DNA of 64,000 bases from Alphaproteobacteria bacterium (GCA_017480385.1 JAFVAT010000013.1:16808-80807); one strand, 5' to 3'; shown: positions 25,115 to 36,148, numbered from the stretch's first letter. Notes: generated from the sequence alone by a model not told the origin. Program-made: numbers and translations.

Positions 25115-26296
25115 TTACCGGTATGCGGCCTTGAAAATATCGACATTTTCCTGCAAAGACAGCGTATAACGGTCCATAGCGAACAGGTTGCTCATTGTTT
25201 TATGGGCATTTCTGGCCAATTTTTCCATCTCGTCAGCCTGAATTCCGTAATCAGACATTTTCAAATGATCCACACCGCACTTTTCCTTTAATTGGCGCAA
25301 AGCATGAACAAACGTGTACGGTTTTTCTTCTTCGGGCAATCCGTCCGTTACTTCGCCCATCATATGCGCCATTTTAATAAAACGATCCGGCACATACTTT
25401 GCAAAAAAGGAAAAATAAGCTTCTGAAATCATCAGCATGCCGGCCCCATGCGGCAATTCAGGATGGAAAGCACTCATCGCATGTTCCATGGAATGTTCGG
25501 AAGTGCAGCTGGACGTGACCTGTACCATACCGGACAGCAAAGCGGCCAACGCAATATTTGTTCTGGCCTCAATATCCGAACCGTCCTGCACGACTTTCGG
25601 CAGGTTTTTCGAAATCAGGCGAATGACCTGCAAAGAAAAAGCTTCACTGATTGGCGTAGCGCTCTTGGCAATAAAGCCTTCCGCCGCATGGAAAAAGGCA
25701 TCAAACCCTTGAACCGCCGTCAAAAAAGGCGGCACTGTCAAAACCAGCTCCGGGTCAACGATTGACAAGGTTGGAAAAGTTGACGGCACGCCAAAACCGA
25801 TTTTTTCATGCAATTCTTCGTTCGTTACATCGATCCACGGATTTGCCTCCGTTCCCGATCCGGAAGTCGTGATCACAGCAACAATCGGCAGAGCCTGATT
25901 TTTAACGGGCTTTCCTTTTCCCGATCCGGTGACGATATAATCCCATAAATCGCCCGGATTACGCGCCATTAAGGCCGCCCCTTTCGCCGCGTCAATAGTG
26001 CTGGCCCCGCCGACGCCGACGACAAAATCACAAAAATTATCGCGGGCGATTTGCGCGGCTTCCATAACAGAAGCTTTGGACGGATTGGGGTGAACTTTAT
26101 CAAAGATCATGTATTCGATTCCCTGATGATCCAATGCGGTCAGCACCCGATCCAAACAGCCCGTTTCCTTCATTGTTTTGCCGTTGGAAACAACAACTAA
26201 AGCAAGCCGTCCCGGCAACGGTTCCCGCTTTAATTCATCAAGCTTCCCCACGCCGAACAACACTTTTGTCGGTATTGAAAAATTAAACTCAATCAT
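25115..26296 (-). CDS. Iron-containing alcohol dehydrogenase
   Basis: Group III NAD(P)-dependent dehydrogenases of this type reduce aldehydes or oxidise alcohols during fermentation. The 393-residue product has the nucleotide-binding motif GVGGASTIDAAK at residues 94-105. Metal-ligand candidates are D199, H203, H268 and H283 (segments DAFFHA, EHSMEH and LPHGAG). The substrate cannot be read from the sequence. A strong AGGAGG site precedes the ATG. The gene lies just behind an unrelated membrane-protein gene on the same strand. Confidence 0.93.
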   Translation of the reverse strand: MIEFNFSIPTKVLFGVGKLDELKREPLPGRLALVVVSNGKTMKETGCLDRVLTALDHQGIEYMIFDKVHPNPSKASVMEAAQIARDNFCDFVVGVGGASTIDAAKGAALMARNPGDLWDYIVTGSGKGKPVKNQALPIVAVITTSGSGTEANPWIDVTNEELHEKIGFGVPSTFPTLSIVDPELVLTVPPFLTAVQGFDAFFHAAEGFIAKSATPISEAFSLQVIRLISKNLPKVVQDGSDIEARTNIALAALLSGMVQVTSSCTSEHSMEHAMSAFHPELPHGAGMLMISEAYFSFFAKYVPDRFIKMAHMMGEVTDGLPEEEKPYTFVHALRQLKEKCGVDHLKMSDYGIQADEMEKLARNAHKTMSNLFAMDRYTLSLQENVDIFKAAYR

Positions 26297-26360
26297 AACC
26301 CGCCTCCTTTTTTCAGGACGCTTTATTTATACTTTTTTTTGATTTCAAAAGAAAATAAAA

Positions 26361-27323
26361 TCAGCGTGTCGGACGCAAAAATTCAAACGGAACCGAAGTT
26401 TCCCGCTTTTCCGCCTGCTCCGGACGGGCTTCCGCCTGCGCCGAAAAAGCATCGATCTCTTCCTGAGCTCCTTCGCCTGTTTCCGGCATTTCCGCCGAAG
26501 AGTCTTCTGCAGAAACAAAAGACTCCACCGTATCAAAATCAGATGCTTCCTGATAAGGCGTTTTCTCAAAGGAAGAAGCCGGCATTTCGGCGACAGGCCG
26601 TTCAAAAACACTCTGCCGCCGGTCGATTTCGCGGCATGCTTCCACAAAACGCAGATAAACGCGGCCTAAAGAACCTTCTTCAAAGATTTTAGTCAAATAA
26701 TGTTCGATATCATGACGTTCCAACATGGTGAACATCTGTTCAAACCGATAGCAAAACGTCCGTACGGCATTTGACAGAATTTCGTCACGTTTGAGCTGAT
26801 TTTCCAGATCCTCTTTAAATTTTGGAGAATTCTCGGCATTTTGCAGCAAAACTTTGCAAAAAGCCCAACGGTTGCCGTCACCGACACGCTGCCAAACGAT
26901 TTCCGTATGCGCCGGCTGGATCAGCCCCAGCCGAACGACGATGTCAGACAACAAGTCATTCAATTCATTAATAAACAAATCTGCATTATGCAAAACAAGC
27001 GCGCTGCGCGTCTGGACCTGCGTTTCCATCATCGTTCTGACCATGACTTCGGCATGATCGGCGGAACGACGCGTCTGTGCCAGCAGCAGATTAATCGTAT
27101 TGCCGTGTTTGCGCAGCGTCATGACGTTATAAAGCAATCCGACAACGATCCATAAAAAAATCACCGGCAAAAAAGCCGTCGCCGCCAGCATCGCAATATC
27201 CGGTACGGGCAGTCCCAACAGCTGAGGCACCCCAAGCTTCGCATAGACATAAAACAGAACGCCGCCCAGCCATAATAAAGATGCCGCGACAGAAACACTG
27301 AACAAAACGATTAACCCAATCAC
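26361..27323 (-). CDS. Membrane protein of unknown function with acidic tail
   Basis: I do not recognise the family. The 320-residue product has two N-terminal membrane helices (about residues 2-28 and 42-68). A mostly helical cytoplasmic region follows (about 75-225, with MTLRKHGNTINLLLAQTRRS and possible coiled coil), then an acidic Glu/Ser/Ala-rich tail of about 80 residues. The start codon is GTG, supported by AAAGGA seven bases upstream. It is divergent from accA. The topology recalls small membrane-anchored scaffold or MCP-like helical proteins, but no signalling domain is visible. Confidence 0.75.
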   Translation of the reverse strand: MIGLIVLFSVSVAASLLWLGGVLFYVYAKLGVPQLLGLPVPDIAMLAATAFLPVIFLWIVVGLLYNVMTLRKHGNTINLLLAQTRRSADHAEVMVRTMMETQVQTRSALVLHNADLFINELNDLLSDIVVRLGLIQPAHTEIVWQRVGDGNRWAFCKVLLQNAENSPKFKEDLENQLKRDEILSNAVRTFCYRFEQMFTMLERHDIEHYLTKIFEEGSLGRVYLRFVEACREIDRRQSVFERPVAEMPASSFEKTPYQEASDFDTVESFVSAEDSSAEMPETGEGAQEEIDAFSAQAEARPEQAEKRETSVPFEFLRPTR

Positions 27324-27484
27324 GTTTGTATCCTTTTCAAAGAATCAAGCAAACCAACGAATTTAGGCTTTATTGTAATTGAATTTTATAAATTTTCTCT
27401 AAATGCCTGAGGAATTTTTATTCTCTTATGAAGTTAAAAGTGATAAGAAGAAGAAAACAGGAAATTTTACAGGAAGGGTACTTT

Positions 27485-28447
27485 ATGGAACAGGAACAGT
27501 ATCTGGAATTTGAAAAGCCTATTGCAGAGCTGGAAAGCAAAATTGAAGGGCTGCGTCATCTCAGCAGTGCTGAAGGCGGCGTTAGCATCGCTGAAGAAAT
27601 CACCCGTCTGCAAAAAAAAGTCGAAAAACAAATCAATTTGCTGTATGCCAAATTAACGCCGTGGCAAAAAACGCTGGTAGCTCGTCACCCGAACAGACCT
27701 CATTGTCTGGATTATATTAACGGACTCATCACGGATTTTACATTATTGGCCGGTGACCGCTTGTTTGCCGAAGATGCGGCCATTGTCGGCGGGATCGGTC
27801 GCTTTCAGGGCCATTCCGTCATGATCATCGGACAGGAAAAAGGGCATGACATCGAAACGCGGTTAAAACACAGTTTCGGCATGGCCAAGCCGGAGGGCTA
27901 CCGTAAAGCGATCCGATTAATGAAAATGGCGGATCGGTTCGGACTGCCCATTATCACGTTCGTTGATACCGCGGGTGCTTTCCCGGGTATAGAGGGCGAA
28001 GAACGCGGACAAGCGGAGGCGATTGCATCCTGTATTGACGCAAGCTTTGCCGTACGCGTCCCTGTCATTTGCTGCGTTATCGGAGAGGGCGGTTCCGGCG
28101 GCGCGATTGCTTTGGCCACGGCCAATCGTTTATTAATGCTGTCCAATTCAATCTATTCCGTTATTTCTCCGGAAGGCTGTGCCTCTATTTTATGGCGTGA
28201 CGGTTCCCAAGCCCAAAAAGCGGCGGAAGCGCTGCACTTAACGGCAAACGACCTGAAAGAATTAGGTGTTATCGACGAAGTCATCAACGAACCGACCGGC
28301 GGGGCCCACCGCGCCAAAGCGGAAACGATTGCTGCTGTCGGCGACGCTCTTTACAGTCATTTATCCGAATTACTTAAAATGGATCGGGATAAAATACGCC
28401 GGGACAGAGAAGAAAAATTCCTGAAAATGACACGTCTGCAATCTTAA
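27485..28447 (+). CDS. accA: Acetyl-CoA carboxylase carboxyltransferase subunit alpha
   Basis: AccA with AccD transfers the carboxyl group from carboxybiotin to acetyl-CoA, the first step of fatty-acid synthesis. The 320-residue product starts at MEQEQYLEFEKPIAELE, typical of the family and preceded by AGGAAGGG. A longer frame 57 bases upstream lacks a better site. Conserved segments are visible: HPNRPHCLDYI, GQEKGHDIETRLKHSFGM, GAFPGIEGEERGQAEAIA and GEGGSGGAIAL. It is transcribed alone and convergent with nhaA. Confidence 0.97.
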   Translation: MEQEQYLEFEKPIAELESKIEGLRHLSSAEGGVSIAEEITRLQKKVEKQINLLYAKLTPWQKTLVARHPNRPHCLDYINGLITDFTLLAGDRLFAEDAAIVGGIGRFQGHSVMIIGQEKGHDIETRLKHSFGMAKPEGYRKAIRLMKMADRFGLPIITFVDTAGAFPGIEGEERGQAEAIASCIDASFAVRVPVICCVIGEGGSGGAIALATANRLLMLSNSIYSVISPEGCASILWRDGSQAQKAAEALHLTANDLKELGVIDEVINEPTGGAHRAKAETIAAVGDALYSHLSELLKMDRDKIRRDREEKFLKMTRLQS

Positions 28448-28532
28448 AAGACTTTTTTCTTTGCTACAAAGTAGCAAGAGGACATTTTTCGGAGATTACC
28501 TCACACGCCGAACCGCATGATTTTCGTTTTAC

Positions 28533-28575
28533 AAAAATAAGAGACAGAAACATTTTTTCTGCCTCTTTATTTTTT
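28533..28575. terminator. Bidirectional terminator between accA and nhaA
   Basis: An imperfect hairpin pairs ATAAGAGACAGAAA with TTTTCTGCCTCTTTAT. It has an A run on one side and TTTTT on the other, so it can serve both convergent genes. Confidence 0.65.
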
Positions 28576-28640
28576 GCGAAAAAAATTTATGGCTTTTTTA
28601 TTCTGCCCCCTTCAAAAGAGAGATCAAAGCCATTTTCACC

Positions 28641-29888
28641 TTATAACGGTACATTTTCCTTTTTTAATACCTTGACCATAAACCAGCGTTTCAAGGAACG
28701 TCCGTAATGGAACACAACGGCGCCCCACAAAGCGGAAATCACCGATCCGCAAATAACGCCCAAGCGGATTTCCTGCTGCATTGTTTCCCCCGGCAGAGCC
28801 AATTTGCCGACAAACAGAGCCATGGTAAAGCCTATTCCGGCCACAACCGCCACGCCATACAGATCCAGCATCGTCACGGACTTGGGGAAAGAAGCAATTT
28901 TTAATTTAATCAAAACCCATGTCGTTGCAAAAATGCCGATTTGTTTGCCGAAGAACAGTCCGAAAATAATCCCTAAAGTCAGCGTATGCGTAAACGTTTC
29001 CGCCGTAACGCCGCCCAAATACAATCCCGCGCTGGCAAAAGCAAAAATCGGCAAAATAAAGAAATCAACCCAAGGCTTTAACTTTTTCATTAATTGGTTC
29101 AACGGAGATTCCTTTTCACCGGAGACACGCATCGGATAAGCCATAGCGACAACAACGCCGGCGATCGTCGTATGGATTCCTCCGTTTAAGAAGCAATACC
29201 ACAGCACAACGCCGAGAAGCAGATAGGGCAGGAAATTCGTAACGCGCATTTTATTTAACAAATACAGCGCAAACGTTGCGATACATGCATAGCCCAACAA
29301 AGAAAGGTAAACCCCTTGATTATAGAACAGCGCAATAATAATAATCGCGCCCAAATCGTCAAAAATCGCGATTGCCAGCAAGAAAATTTTAGCTGCTTGG
29401 GGAACGGCCCCTCCGACCAGCATTAAAACACACAGAGCAAAAGCAATATCCGTCGCGGTGGGAATAGCCCAGCCGTGCATATATTCCGGCGCGGCATGAT
29501 TAATAATTGCATAAATGATCGCCGGACAGCAAATCCCGCCGACAGCCGCGATACAGGGCACAAGAACCTGCCGGATATCGGACAAAAAGCCTTCTTTCAT
29601 CTCGCGTTTCAATTCCAAACCGACCGATAAAAAGAAGAAAACCATTAAAACATCATTGACCCACCATTCAATGGATTTCGGGAACATAACGTCCCTGACA
29701 CCGATCGTAATCGTTGTTTCCAAAAAGTGATGAACCGGTTCACGCGCGGCTGTATTTGCGCAAACAATTGCGGCCACCATTGCAAAAATCATAACCAGAC
29801 CGCTGGTTGCTTCATTATTTAAAATTTTTTCAAACCATGCTCTTGAAAAAAGGCGAACGGGCGCCGTTTCTGCGTGTTCTTGTGTCAT
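28641..29888 (-). CDS. nhaA: Na+/H+ antiporter NhaA
   Basis: NhaA exchanges cytoplasmic Na+ for external H+ and controls pH and sodium. The 415-residue product starts at MTQEHAETAP, preceded by GAAAGGGG; a longer frame has no such site. The ion-binding residues are present: D147 in PTATDIAFA and D177-D178 in IFDDLGAI, matching the essential aspartates of the family. It has about twelve membrane helices. The gene follows the oxaloacetate decarboxylase/TPR-methyltransferase genes by 64 bases on the same strand, so the Na+ gradient made by the decarboxylase could be used next door. Confidence 0.96.
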   Translation of the reverse strand: MTQEHAETAPVRLFSRAWFEKILNNEATSGLVMIFAMVAAIVCANTAAREPVHHFLETTITIGVRDVMFPKSIEWWVNDVLMVFFFLSVGLELKREMKEGFLSDIRQVLVPCIAAVGGICCPAIIYAIINHAAPEYMHGWAIPTATDIAFALCVLMLVGGAVPQAAKIFLLAIAIFDDLGAIIIIALFYNQGVYLSLLGYACIATFALYLLNKMRVTNFLPYLLLGVVLWYCFLNGGIHTTIAGVVVAMAYPMRVSGEKESPLNQLMKKLKPWVDFFILPIFAFASAGLYLGGVTAETFTHTLTLGIIFGLFFGKQIGIFATTWVLIKLKIASFPKSVTMLDLYGVAVVAGIGFTMALFVGKLALPGETMQQEIRLGVICGSVISALWGAVVFHYGRSLKRWFMVKVLKKENVPL

Positions 29889-29952
29889 AAAATCCCCTTT
29901 CTGATTCGATTTCATTTTCTTATTAAAAAGAAAAAAAGAAAAAATCAAGTTT

Positions 29953-31356
29953 TTATATTTTCTTCCCAATGGTCAGCAGACCATAAACCGGCTGCCCCAG
30001 CTCTTCGCGCAATTCAACGGGAAGCACTTTTTCCGCAATGAAATGATTTTTGCGCAGCTCATTTAAAATATACGATTTGCCGTGCATGAACCGTCCGGAA
30101 GGTTCCAATGCGTAATCGGCGTCATCGACTGTATTTTCGCTGACGGTAAAAACGACTCGTCCACCGGACTTTACGGCAGCCGACAATCCGGAAAAAACGG
30201 GAGATAAATCGCCTAAATACGTCAGTACATCAGCTGAAACAACTAAATCAAACTGATCCTGATGCAACGGCAAAAAAGAAATAATATCGTCTTGTATTAA
30301 GTCAGCATAAAGCTTTCTTTGCGCGGCCTTTTTCAACATTTCTGCCGACAAATCCACGCCTGTCAAATTTGACGGAACAAGCCCTTGGGCCGCCATTGCC
30401 GCCGCGCACAGCCCCGTGCCGCACCCCAAATCAAGAACGGATAGAGTCGGATCAAAGGCCAGCTCTTTCACGGCGGAAGCAATCAAGGCCGGCGCCTGAT
30501 AATTCAGTCCTTCCAAAACAGAATCAAAAGAATCGGCAAAAGCGTCAAACAATTCCTGCACATAAGCCGCCGATGCTCGCTTTACGTCTGCCGCATCGTT
30601 CAGCGTTTCCAACATATGCTGCGCCGCCGGATTATCGGGAAACAAAGAAAGCCATTCGTCGGTTAAACGCATCACGTCTTCAGTTTTGTTTTGCAGCTGC
30701 AGATTATACAAACAGCCGCTGAGCGTAATATGCACAGTCGGATCTTCTTTGATTTGCAACAGCCTCAAATAAATTTCCGCGGCCTGGGCAAAAGCTTCCT
30801 TTTTTTCCAAAAATGAAGCATAAGCGAACAAATATTCTTCGTCTTTTGGAGAAAGCTCCAGCAATTGCCGATAAATTTTTTCAGCGGCGTCTGTTTGCCC
30901 TGTCATAACCAGCGCATAAGCCAAATTAAAAGAAGCCAAAGAATCTTCCGGCGCGATTTCCAGCGCTTTCCGATAAGCTTCCGAAGCTTCGTCATACCGG
31001 TTCAAAGAGGACAGCATATTACCGCGGTGAATTAATGCGTTTAAGTATTCCGGCTGACGGGCCAGAGCCTGATCGCAAATGTTCAGCCCTTCTGCGAATC
31101 GTGCCGTTTCGAAACAGACTCCGGCCAAATTGCTCAGTGCCGCCGCGTCTGTCGAATTTAAGTCAGCCGCCTTTAAATACGCTTGTTCCGCTTTATCAAA
31201 CTGCTTTAAGCCGTAATACGCATTCCCGGCTCCGATCCACAGAGAATAGTCAGTTTGCTGAGTGTTTAAAACAGGCAATACCAGTTCCAATGCCGATTGA
31301 TATTCCGCCTGATTGTTCTTTTCATTAATGAGAGCGATTAAATGATCCGACTGCAT
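29953..31356 (-). CDS. TPR-repeat protein fused to a class I methyltransferase (second copy)
   Basis: The 467-residue product has about seven tetratricopeptide repeats (roughly residues 1-260, for example AEQAYLKAADLNSTDAAALS). A SAM-dependent methyltransferase domain follows, with motif I VLDLGCGTGLCAAAM near residue 305. The acceptor substrate is unknown; TPRs usually bind a protein partner. The start was set at MQSDHL because its ATG overlaps the previous stop as TAATG. It has the same architecture as its upstream neighbour and is clearly a diverged paralogue. Both are coupled to oadB. Confidence 0.85.
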   Translation of the reverse strand: MQSDHLIALINEKNNQAEYQSALELVLPVLNTQQTDYSLWIGAGNAYYGLKQFDKAEQAYLKAADLNSTDAAALSNLAGVCFETARFAEGLNICDQALARQPEYLNALIHRGNMLSSLNRYDEASEAYRKALEIAPEDSLASFNLAYALVMTGQTDAAEKIYRQLLELSPKDEEYLFAYASFLEKKEAFAQAAEIYLRLLQIKEDPTVHITLSGCLYNLQLQNKTEDVMRLTDEWLSLFPDNPAAQHMLETLNDAADVKRASAAYVQELFDAFADSFDSVLEGLNYQAPALIASAVKELAFDPTLSVLDLGCGTGLCAAAMAAQGLVPSNLTGVDLSAEMLKKAAQRKLYADLIQDDIISFLPLHQDQFDLVVSADVLTYLGDLSPVFSGLSAAVKSGGRVVFTVSENTVDDADYALEPSGRFMHGKSYILNELRKNHFIAEKVLPVELREELGQPVYGLLTIGKKI

Positions 31357-32993
31357 TATTTCTTTTTCTGCGCCGCAAAAATCAGACATGAGATATCTTC
31401 TTCTCCCCGGTACAAGATGCCCTCCTGCCGGTATATCTCCTGCAGCCGGGAAGTTTTTAACGCAGCGGAAACAAAATCGGCATTATGATGAAACACGCCG
31501 GCGTTGAATGAAAAGGGCCGTTCTTTTCCGGTTAAAGGGAAAATGGAAAAGACGAACCGTCCTCCCGGTTTCAAAGCCGATTTCACCGCCTTAAAAACAG
31601 GCGCCAAATCCGCAAAACAGGAAAGCACATCCATACAGACAATCAAATCATACTGTTTGGCATTCTTTTTGGATTTGCAAAAAGAAATCAGATCCGCCTC
31701 CTGCAAGTCATCATACGTTGACTGATCCGCCGCCAATTCCAACGTTTCGGAAGAAAGATCCACACCGACCAAAGCTCCGTCAAAAAGGGTGTACTTTTTC
31801 AAAACAGCCGCCATAGCTCCCGCGCCGCACCCCAAATCCGCTGCATTCAGCGATTCAGCAAGCGGCACTTCCAATGTTTCCAACGTTTCTTCCAACAAAG
31901 ACGGACCAAGATAAGAAGAGCTCAAAGCAATATCGCTTAATTCCTGTGCATAGGCATCATTAATCAAACGAACCAAAGAAACCGGAGCCGAATCCTTTCT
32001 TTCCCGATTCAAAACGGCATCGCAAATAAATCGCGTTTCTTCGGATATGTCTTGTCGATCAGCCAAAATTTCAGCCTTTTGGCGGCACTGTTCCTCCAAC
32101 CCCGCCTGCCGCATATTCCAGAACAATTCCCTTATCTGCAGCAGCCGTGCTTCGGAATCTTCCGGCATTTGCAGCAATAAATCAAAAGCACGGTCATATT
32201 CCTGCAGTTCAAAAAGCACGTATACCCACTGAACCTGCATTTCCTCCGACAAATCCGTCAAACAGGACAAGCTTTGAAGCGCATTGTCGGCTTCCTCGTA
32301 TTCTTCAAGCGTTATATAGGCCTGTGAAACAGCGGACCAAACGTCCTGATTTTCATCACATGCCGTCAAAGCTTCAAGACCGTACTCAATAATCTGAGCT
32401 TCTTCTTCCATTTCTGACAATATGGAATAAAAAAGCGGATCCTGAAGAACGGCCGCGCGGTTAACCTTCAGCGCTTTTTTAAGAAAGTGGTCCGCCTGCT
32501 GCATGTTTTCAAACAAACTGGCATAAAAAGCCGCCAGACAAAGAATACGTTCGTCCGCTTTAAAACGCAGATATAAGGAATCCATAAACGCATACAGCTC
32601 ATCGGGCCGTTCCAAATGAAACAGCAACAGCGCTTTAAAGACATTTGCACTGATATTGTCTGCGGATTTTTCCAGAGCCTTATTCACAAAAACAAGAGCT
32701 TCCTCTTGTCGGCCAAGGTTGTTCAGCACTTCGGCCAAACATAAATACCCTTCCGCCGGCAGCCGGCTGACGCGCTGCACCATTTGATCAAAAAAAGCCG
32801 TACTGACAGAGGAATGCTGCAGCCGACAAATCATACGGTTGGTCCAAAAAACTATGTTTTCCGGATCGTCCTTCAGCAATTCATCATAAACCGTCGCCGC
32901 CTCTTTATACCGCTTTAACAAAAACAGCCCGACTGCACGGGCTTGCCCCGTACAACCGGACGTTTCTTGTGTCAAAGCGTTTTCTTCTGTCAT
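31356..32993 (-). CDS. TPR-repeat protein fused to a class I methyltransferase (first copy)
   Basis: The 545-residue product has an N-terminal block of degenerate tetratricopeptide-like repeats (about residues 20-310) and a C-terminal SAM methyltransferase domain. Motif I AADLGCGAGAMAAVL lies near residue 385, and QYDLIVCMDVLSCFADL is a motif IV-like segment. The start ATG overlaps the oadB stop as TGATG, so translation is coupled to the decarboxylase beta subunit. The substrate is unknown. The tight link with a membrane sodium pump is unexpected and is discussed in the findings. Confidence 0.85.
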   Translation of the reverse strand: MTEENALTQETSGCTGQARAVGLFLLKRYKEAATVYDELLKDDPENIVFWTNRMICRLQHSSVSTAFFDQMVQRVSRLPAEGYLCLAEVLNNLGRQEEALVFVNKALEKSADNISANVFKALLLFHLERPDELYAFMDSLYLRFKADERILCLAAFYASLFENMQQADHFLKKALKVNRAAVLQDPLFYSILSEMEEEAQIIEYGLEALTACDENQDVWSAVSQAYITLEEYEEADNALQSLSCLTDLSEEMQVQWVYVLFELQEYDRAFDLLLQMPEDSEARLLQIRELFWNMRQAGLEEQCRQKAEILADRQDISEETRFICDAVLNRERKDSAPVSLVRLINDAYAQELSDIALSSSYLGPSLLEETLETLEVPLAESLNAADLGCGAGAMAAVLKKYTLFDGALVGVDLSSETLELAADQSTYDDLQEADLISFCKSKKNAKQYDLIVCMDVLSCFADLAPVFKAVKSALKPGGRFVFSIFPLTGKERPFSFNAGVFHHNADFVSAALKTSRLQEIYRQEGILYRGEEDISCLIFAAQKKK

Positions 32994-34342
32994 CAGCTGC
33001 ACATCACCAATAAAATACCGGCGGCAACTGCTGATCCGATCACGCCGGACACATTCGGCCCCATAGCGTGCATTAAAATAAAGTTCGTCGGGTCAGCTTC
33101 TTTGGCAACTTTATCCGCCACACGCGCCGCCATTGGAACAGCTGATACGCCCGCAGCGCCGATTAACGGGTTAAGCTTTTCTTTGCTGAAACAATTCATC
33201 AGTTTCGCCATTAACACGCCGGCTGCCGTCGCGATTGAAAAAGCAATCAGGCCCAACACTAAAATACCCAACGTCTGCGTTGCTAAAAACTTATCCGCCG
33301 ACAGCTTGGACCCTACGGTTAATCCGATAAAAATCGTGACAATATTGCATAGCTCGTTTGCCACGCATTTGGCCAGGCGATCGACAACCTTTGATTCTTT
33401 CAGCAGATTGCCGAACATCAGCATGCCCATTAATGGAGCAGCGGATGGTACGAACAAAATGCACAGCAGAACAACCATGAAAACAAAAATAATCTTTTCT
33501 TTGCGGGAAACTTCACGCAACTGTTTCATTCTGATTTTGCGTTCTTCCACTGTTGTCAGCGCCTTCATAATCGGCGGCTGGATAATCGGCACCAAAGCCA
33601 TATAGGAATATGCCGCTACAACGATCGCCCCCATCAGTTCCGGCGCCAGACGTCCCGTTAAAAAGATCGCCGTTGGACCGTCCGCCCCGCCGATAATTCC
33701 GATTGAAGCCGCCTGTTTCAGCGTAAAATCGACCAATCCCAAATCTGTCAGCGCCAACGCCCCTAAAACCGTTGCAAAAATACCGAACTGCGCGGCGCCC
33801 CCTAACAGAGCAACCTTCGGATTAGCAATCATCGGGCCGAAATCCGTCATAGCGCCCACGCCCATAAAGATAATCAGCGGGAAAATGCTTGGCGGCGCAA
33901 TGCCAAAATTATAAATGTACAGCAAGAATCCCGTGACTCCATCCAAAACTTCCGAGACACCCGCCCCCGGCGCGTTGGACAGCAGTCCGCCAAATCCGAT
34001 CGGAATCAGCAGCAGCGGTTCAAATCCCTTGGCGATCGCCAAATAAATCAGCACAAGGCTGACCACAATCATAATAAGCTGCCCCGCCCCGACGGAAACA
34101 ATCATTGTTTCCGATGCCACGGCAGCATGTTCGGAAAAGAAGCCGTACAATCCGGTTGACTTAATCAGCAGAGCCAAAGAAGGGTGATTTTCCAAATAAG
34201 CGGAAAACGCCTCCCCCATACAGCCATGAGATGCCGCAATCAAAATATTGATCAACGAAATCAGAGCGCACACGGCAACTACCGCCCACATGATAAAATT
34301 ATGGCGTCTTTGTGCTTTAAAAAGCTGCGTATTGGAATCCAT
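32993..34342 (-). CDS. oadB: Sodium-pumping oxaloacetate decarboxylase beta subunit
   Basis: The beta subunit is the integral membrane part that decarboxylates carboxybiotin and exports Na+. The 449-residue polytopic product contains [36 protein letters not shown] (quoted in full, 20 residues) and [17 protein letters not shown], which are strong signatures of OadB/MmdB/GcdB. The extra polar loop around residues 255-290 ([16 protein letters not shown]) matches the longer OadB variants. The gene sits between oadA and the TPR-methyltransferase genes. Methylmalonyl-CoA or glutaconyl-CoA decarboxylase beta subunits are alternatives, but the alpha subunit next to it fits oxaloacetate. Confidence 0.93.
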   Translation of the reverse strand: MDSNTQLFKAQRRHNFIMWAVVAVCALISLINILIAASHGCMGEAFSAYLENHPSLALLIKSTGLYGFFSEHAAVASETMIVSVGAGQLIMIVVSLVLIYLAIAKGFEPLLLIPIGFGGLLSNAPGAGVSEVLDGVTGFLLYIYNFGIAPPSIFPLIIFMGVGAMTDFGPMIANPKVALLGGAAQFGIFATVLGALALTDLGLVDFTLKQAASIGIIGGADGPTAIFLTGRLAPELMGAIVVAAYSYMALVPIIQPPIMKALTTVEERKIRMKQLREVSRKEKIIFVFMVVLLCILFVPSAAPLMGMLMFGNLLKESKVVDRLAKCVANELCNIVTIFIGLTVGSKLSADKFLATQTLGILVLGLIAFSIATAAGVLMAKLMNCFSKEKLNPLIGAAGVSAVPMAARVADKVAKEADPTNFILMHAMGPNVSGVIGSAVAAGILLVMCS

Positions 34343-34353
34343 AGCGGCCCCCT

Positions 34354-36132
34354 TTAGTTCAGAGTCATCAACAGCTGGCCAGTTATGACCTGATCGCCTT
34401 GATGCACCGCAATTTTGCCGACAATCCCGTCAGCCGGCGACGGGACGGGACTTTCCATTTTCATGACTTCCAAAATTGCGATCGGCTGCGCTTTTTTAAC
34501 CGCGTCGCCTTCTTTAACCAGCAATTTTGTCACTGTTCCGGGAACCGGAGAAGCAATTTCTGTTCCCGTGCCGCCAGTCGCAGCCGGCTTGGCCGCAGCT
34601 TGTCCCGCAGGGCCGACGGTCACTTCAAACGTTTTCCCGTTTACCGTCACTTTATCACCGTCCAAAGACGCCTGATAAGCCCGACCGTTCACTATAACAT
34701 TGAAATCGCCCGATGTCACTTTAACCGCCGGTTTTTCTTTATAACGGACACCGATCTTCGCTTCCCCCTTCAGGAAAGCAATTCCCTTATCGCCGCAAGC
34801 CGCGGCAATAAAGATATTTTCGTCCGTTTCCGGCAGATTGTTTTCTTTCAAAATCTCACGGAAATGAGCAACCTGTTTTTTCGGATTGCGGTCATTAATT
34901 GCCAAAGGAGATTCCTTCGTCGGTTCCAGTTTTAACTGTTCCGCCGCGATTTTCACAACTTCAGGATCCGGTTCATGCGGTGTGCGGCCAAAATACCCCA
35001 ACACCATTTTGCCGTATCCTTCGGCAATTTTCTTCCACGGTCCCTGCATCACGTTATTAAAAGCCTGCTGGAAATAGAACTGGGAAACCGGCGTCACAGA
35101 CGTACCGTAACCGCCTTTGCGCACAACTTCCTCCATTGCCTTAACGATTTCAGGAAACTTATCCATAATGCCGTTGTCGCGCAGCATTTGCGTGTTTGCC
35201 GTCAAAGCGCCGCCGGGAAGCGGGGACCACGGCACGCGCGGTTCAACTTTCGTTGCTTCGGGCGGCAGCAGATATTCGCTTAAAGCGTTTTTCAAAAACT
35301 CTTCCGTTTCCAAAATCTTTTGCGGATCAACGTCTAAGACATAATCCGTTCCGCGCAAAGCGTGCCACATTGTCAAAACGTCCGGAGAACACGTTCCGCC
35401 GGAAACCGGCGCCAAAGACAGGTCCACCGTATCCGCACCGGCTTCGATCGCCGACATACAGCACAGGACGGAAGTTCCTGCCGTTTCATGTGTATGGAAA
35501 GAAATCGGCTTGTCCGTCAGTTTGCGCATACGCTTGATTGTTTCATGGACAATAGCCGGCGTGCACGTGCCGGAAGCGTCTTTCAGGCATAAAGAATCGA
35601 ACGGCACATCGGCCTCCAAAACGGCACGCAGGCGCTGTTCGTAAAAGTCGGGGTCATGCGCTCCCGTGCAGCCGGGCGGCAAAGACATAATCGTAATGGT
35701 CATCTGATGCTGCAGACCGGCCTCTTTAATCGCTTTTCCCGACACAATCAGATTATTCGGATCGTTCAGCGCATCAAAATTGCGAATTGTCGTCATGCCA
35801 TGTTTTTTAAACAGCTTTGCGTGCAGTTTAATCAGATCGGTTGACATCGAATCCAATCCGACAACATTGATTCCGCGGGCTAAAGTCTGCAAATTAGCGT
35901 CGGGCCCTGCAACTTCGCGGAACTTATCCATGACATCGAAAGCGTTTTCATTGCAGTAAAAGAAAGCGGATTGGAAAGCGGCGCCGCCGCCGGCCTCGAA
36001 ATAACGGATTCCGGCGTCGCGAGCCATTTCAACCGCCGGGAAATAATCTTTCGGAAGGACGCGCATTCCGAAAACGGACTGGAACCCGTCGCGGAAAGCC
36101 GTGCACATAAAATTTACAACCTTTTTAGCCAT
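34354..36132 (-). CDS. oadA: Oxaloacetate decarboxylase alpha subunit with biotin domain
   Basis: The alpha subunit moves the carboxyl group from oxaloacetate to biotin. The product of 592 residues has an N-terminal carboxyltransferase TIM barrel, with [13 protein letters not shown] at the start and [14 protein letters not shown] as metal/active-site segments. A conserved carboxyltransferase region, an Ala/Pro/Gly linker and a C-terminal biotinyl domain follow; the biotin lysine is in EVMKMESP about 34 residues from the end. I chose the second of two close ATGs because AAGG lies nine bases upstream; the first ATG, six bases earlier, is also possible. Here the barrel motif is FRDGFQS, not the more common RDxxQS, a small variation. 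It forms a complex with OadB and OadG. Confidence 0.94.
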   Translation of the reverse strand: MAKKVVNFMCTAFRDGFQSVFGMRVLPKDYFPAVEMARDAGIRYFEAGGGAAFQSAFFYCNENAFDVMDKFREVAGPDANLQTLARGINVVGLDSMSTDLIKLHAKLFKKHGMTTIRNFDALNDPNNLIVSGKAIKEAGLQHQMTITIMSLPPGCTGAHDPDFYEQRLRAVLEADVPFDSLCLKDASGTCTPAIVHETIKRMRKLTDKPISFHTHETAGTSVLCCMSAIEAGADTVDLSLAPVSGGTCSPDVLTMWHALRGTDYVLDVDPQKILETEEFLKNALSEYLLPPEATKVEPRVPWSPLPGGALTANTQMLRDNGIMDKFPEIVKAMEEVVRKGGYGTSVTPVSQFYFQQAFNNVMQGPWKKIAEGYGKMVLGYFGRTPHEPDPEVVKIAAEQLKLEPTKESPLAINDRNPKKQVAHFREILKENNLPETDENIFIAAACGDKGIAFLKGEAKIGVRYKEKPAVKVTSGDFNVIVNGRAYQASLDGDKVTVNGKTFEVTVGPAGQAAAKPAATGGTGTEIASPVPGTVTKLLVKEGDAVKKAQPIAILEVMKMESPVPSPADGIVGKIAVHQGDQVITGQLLMTLN

Positions 36133-36148
36133 TTTCATTCACCTTCTT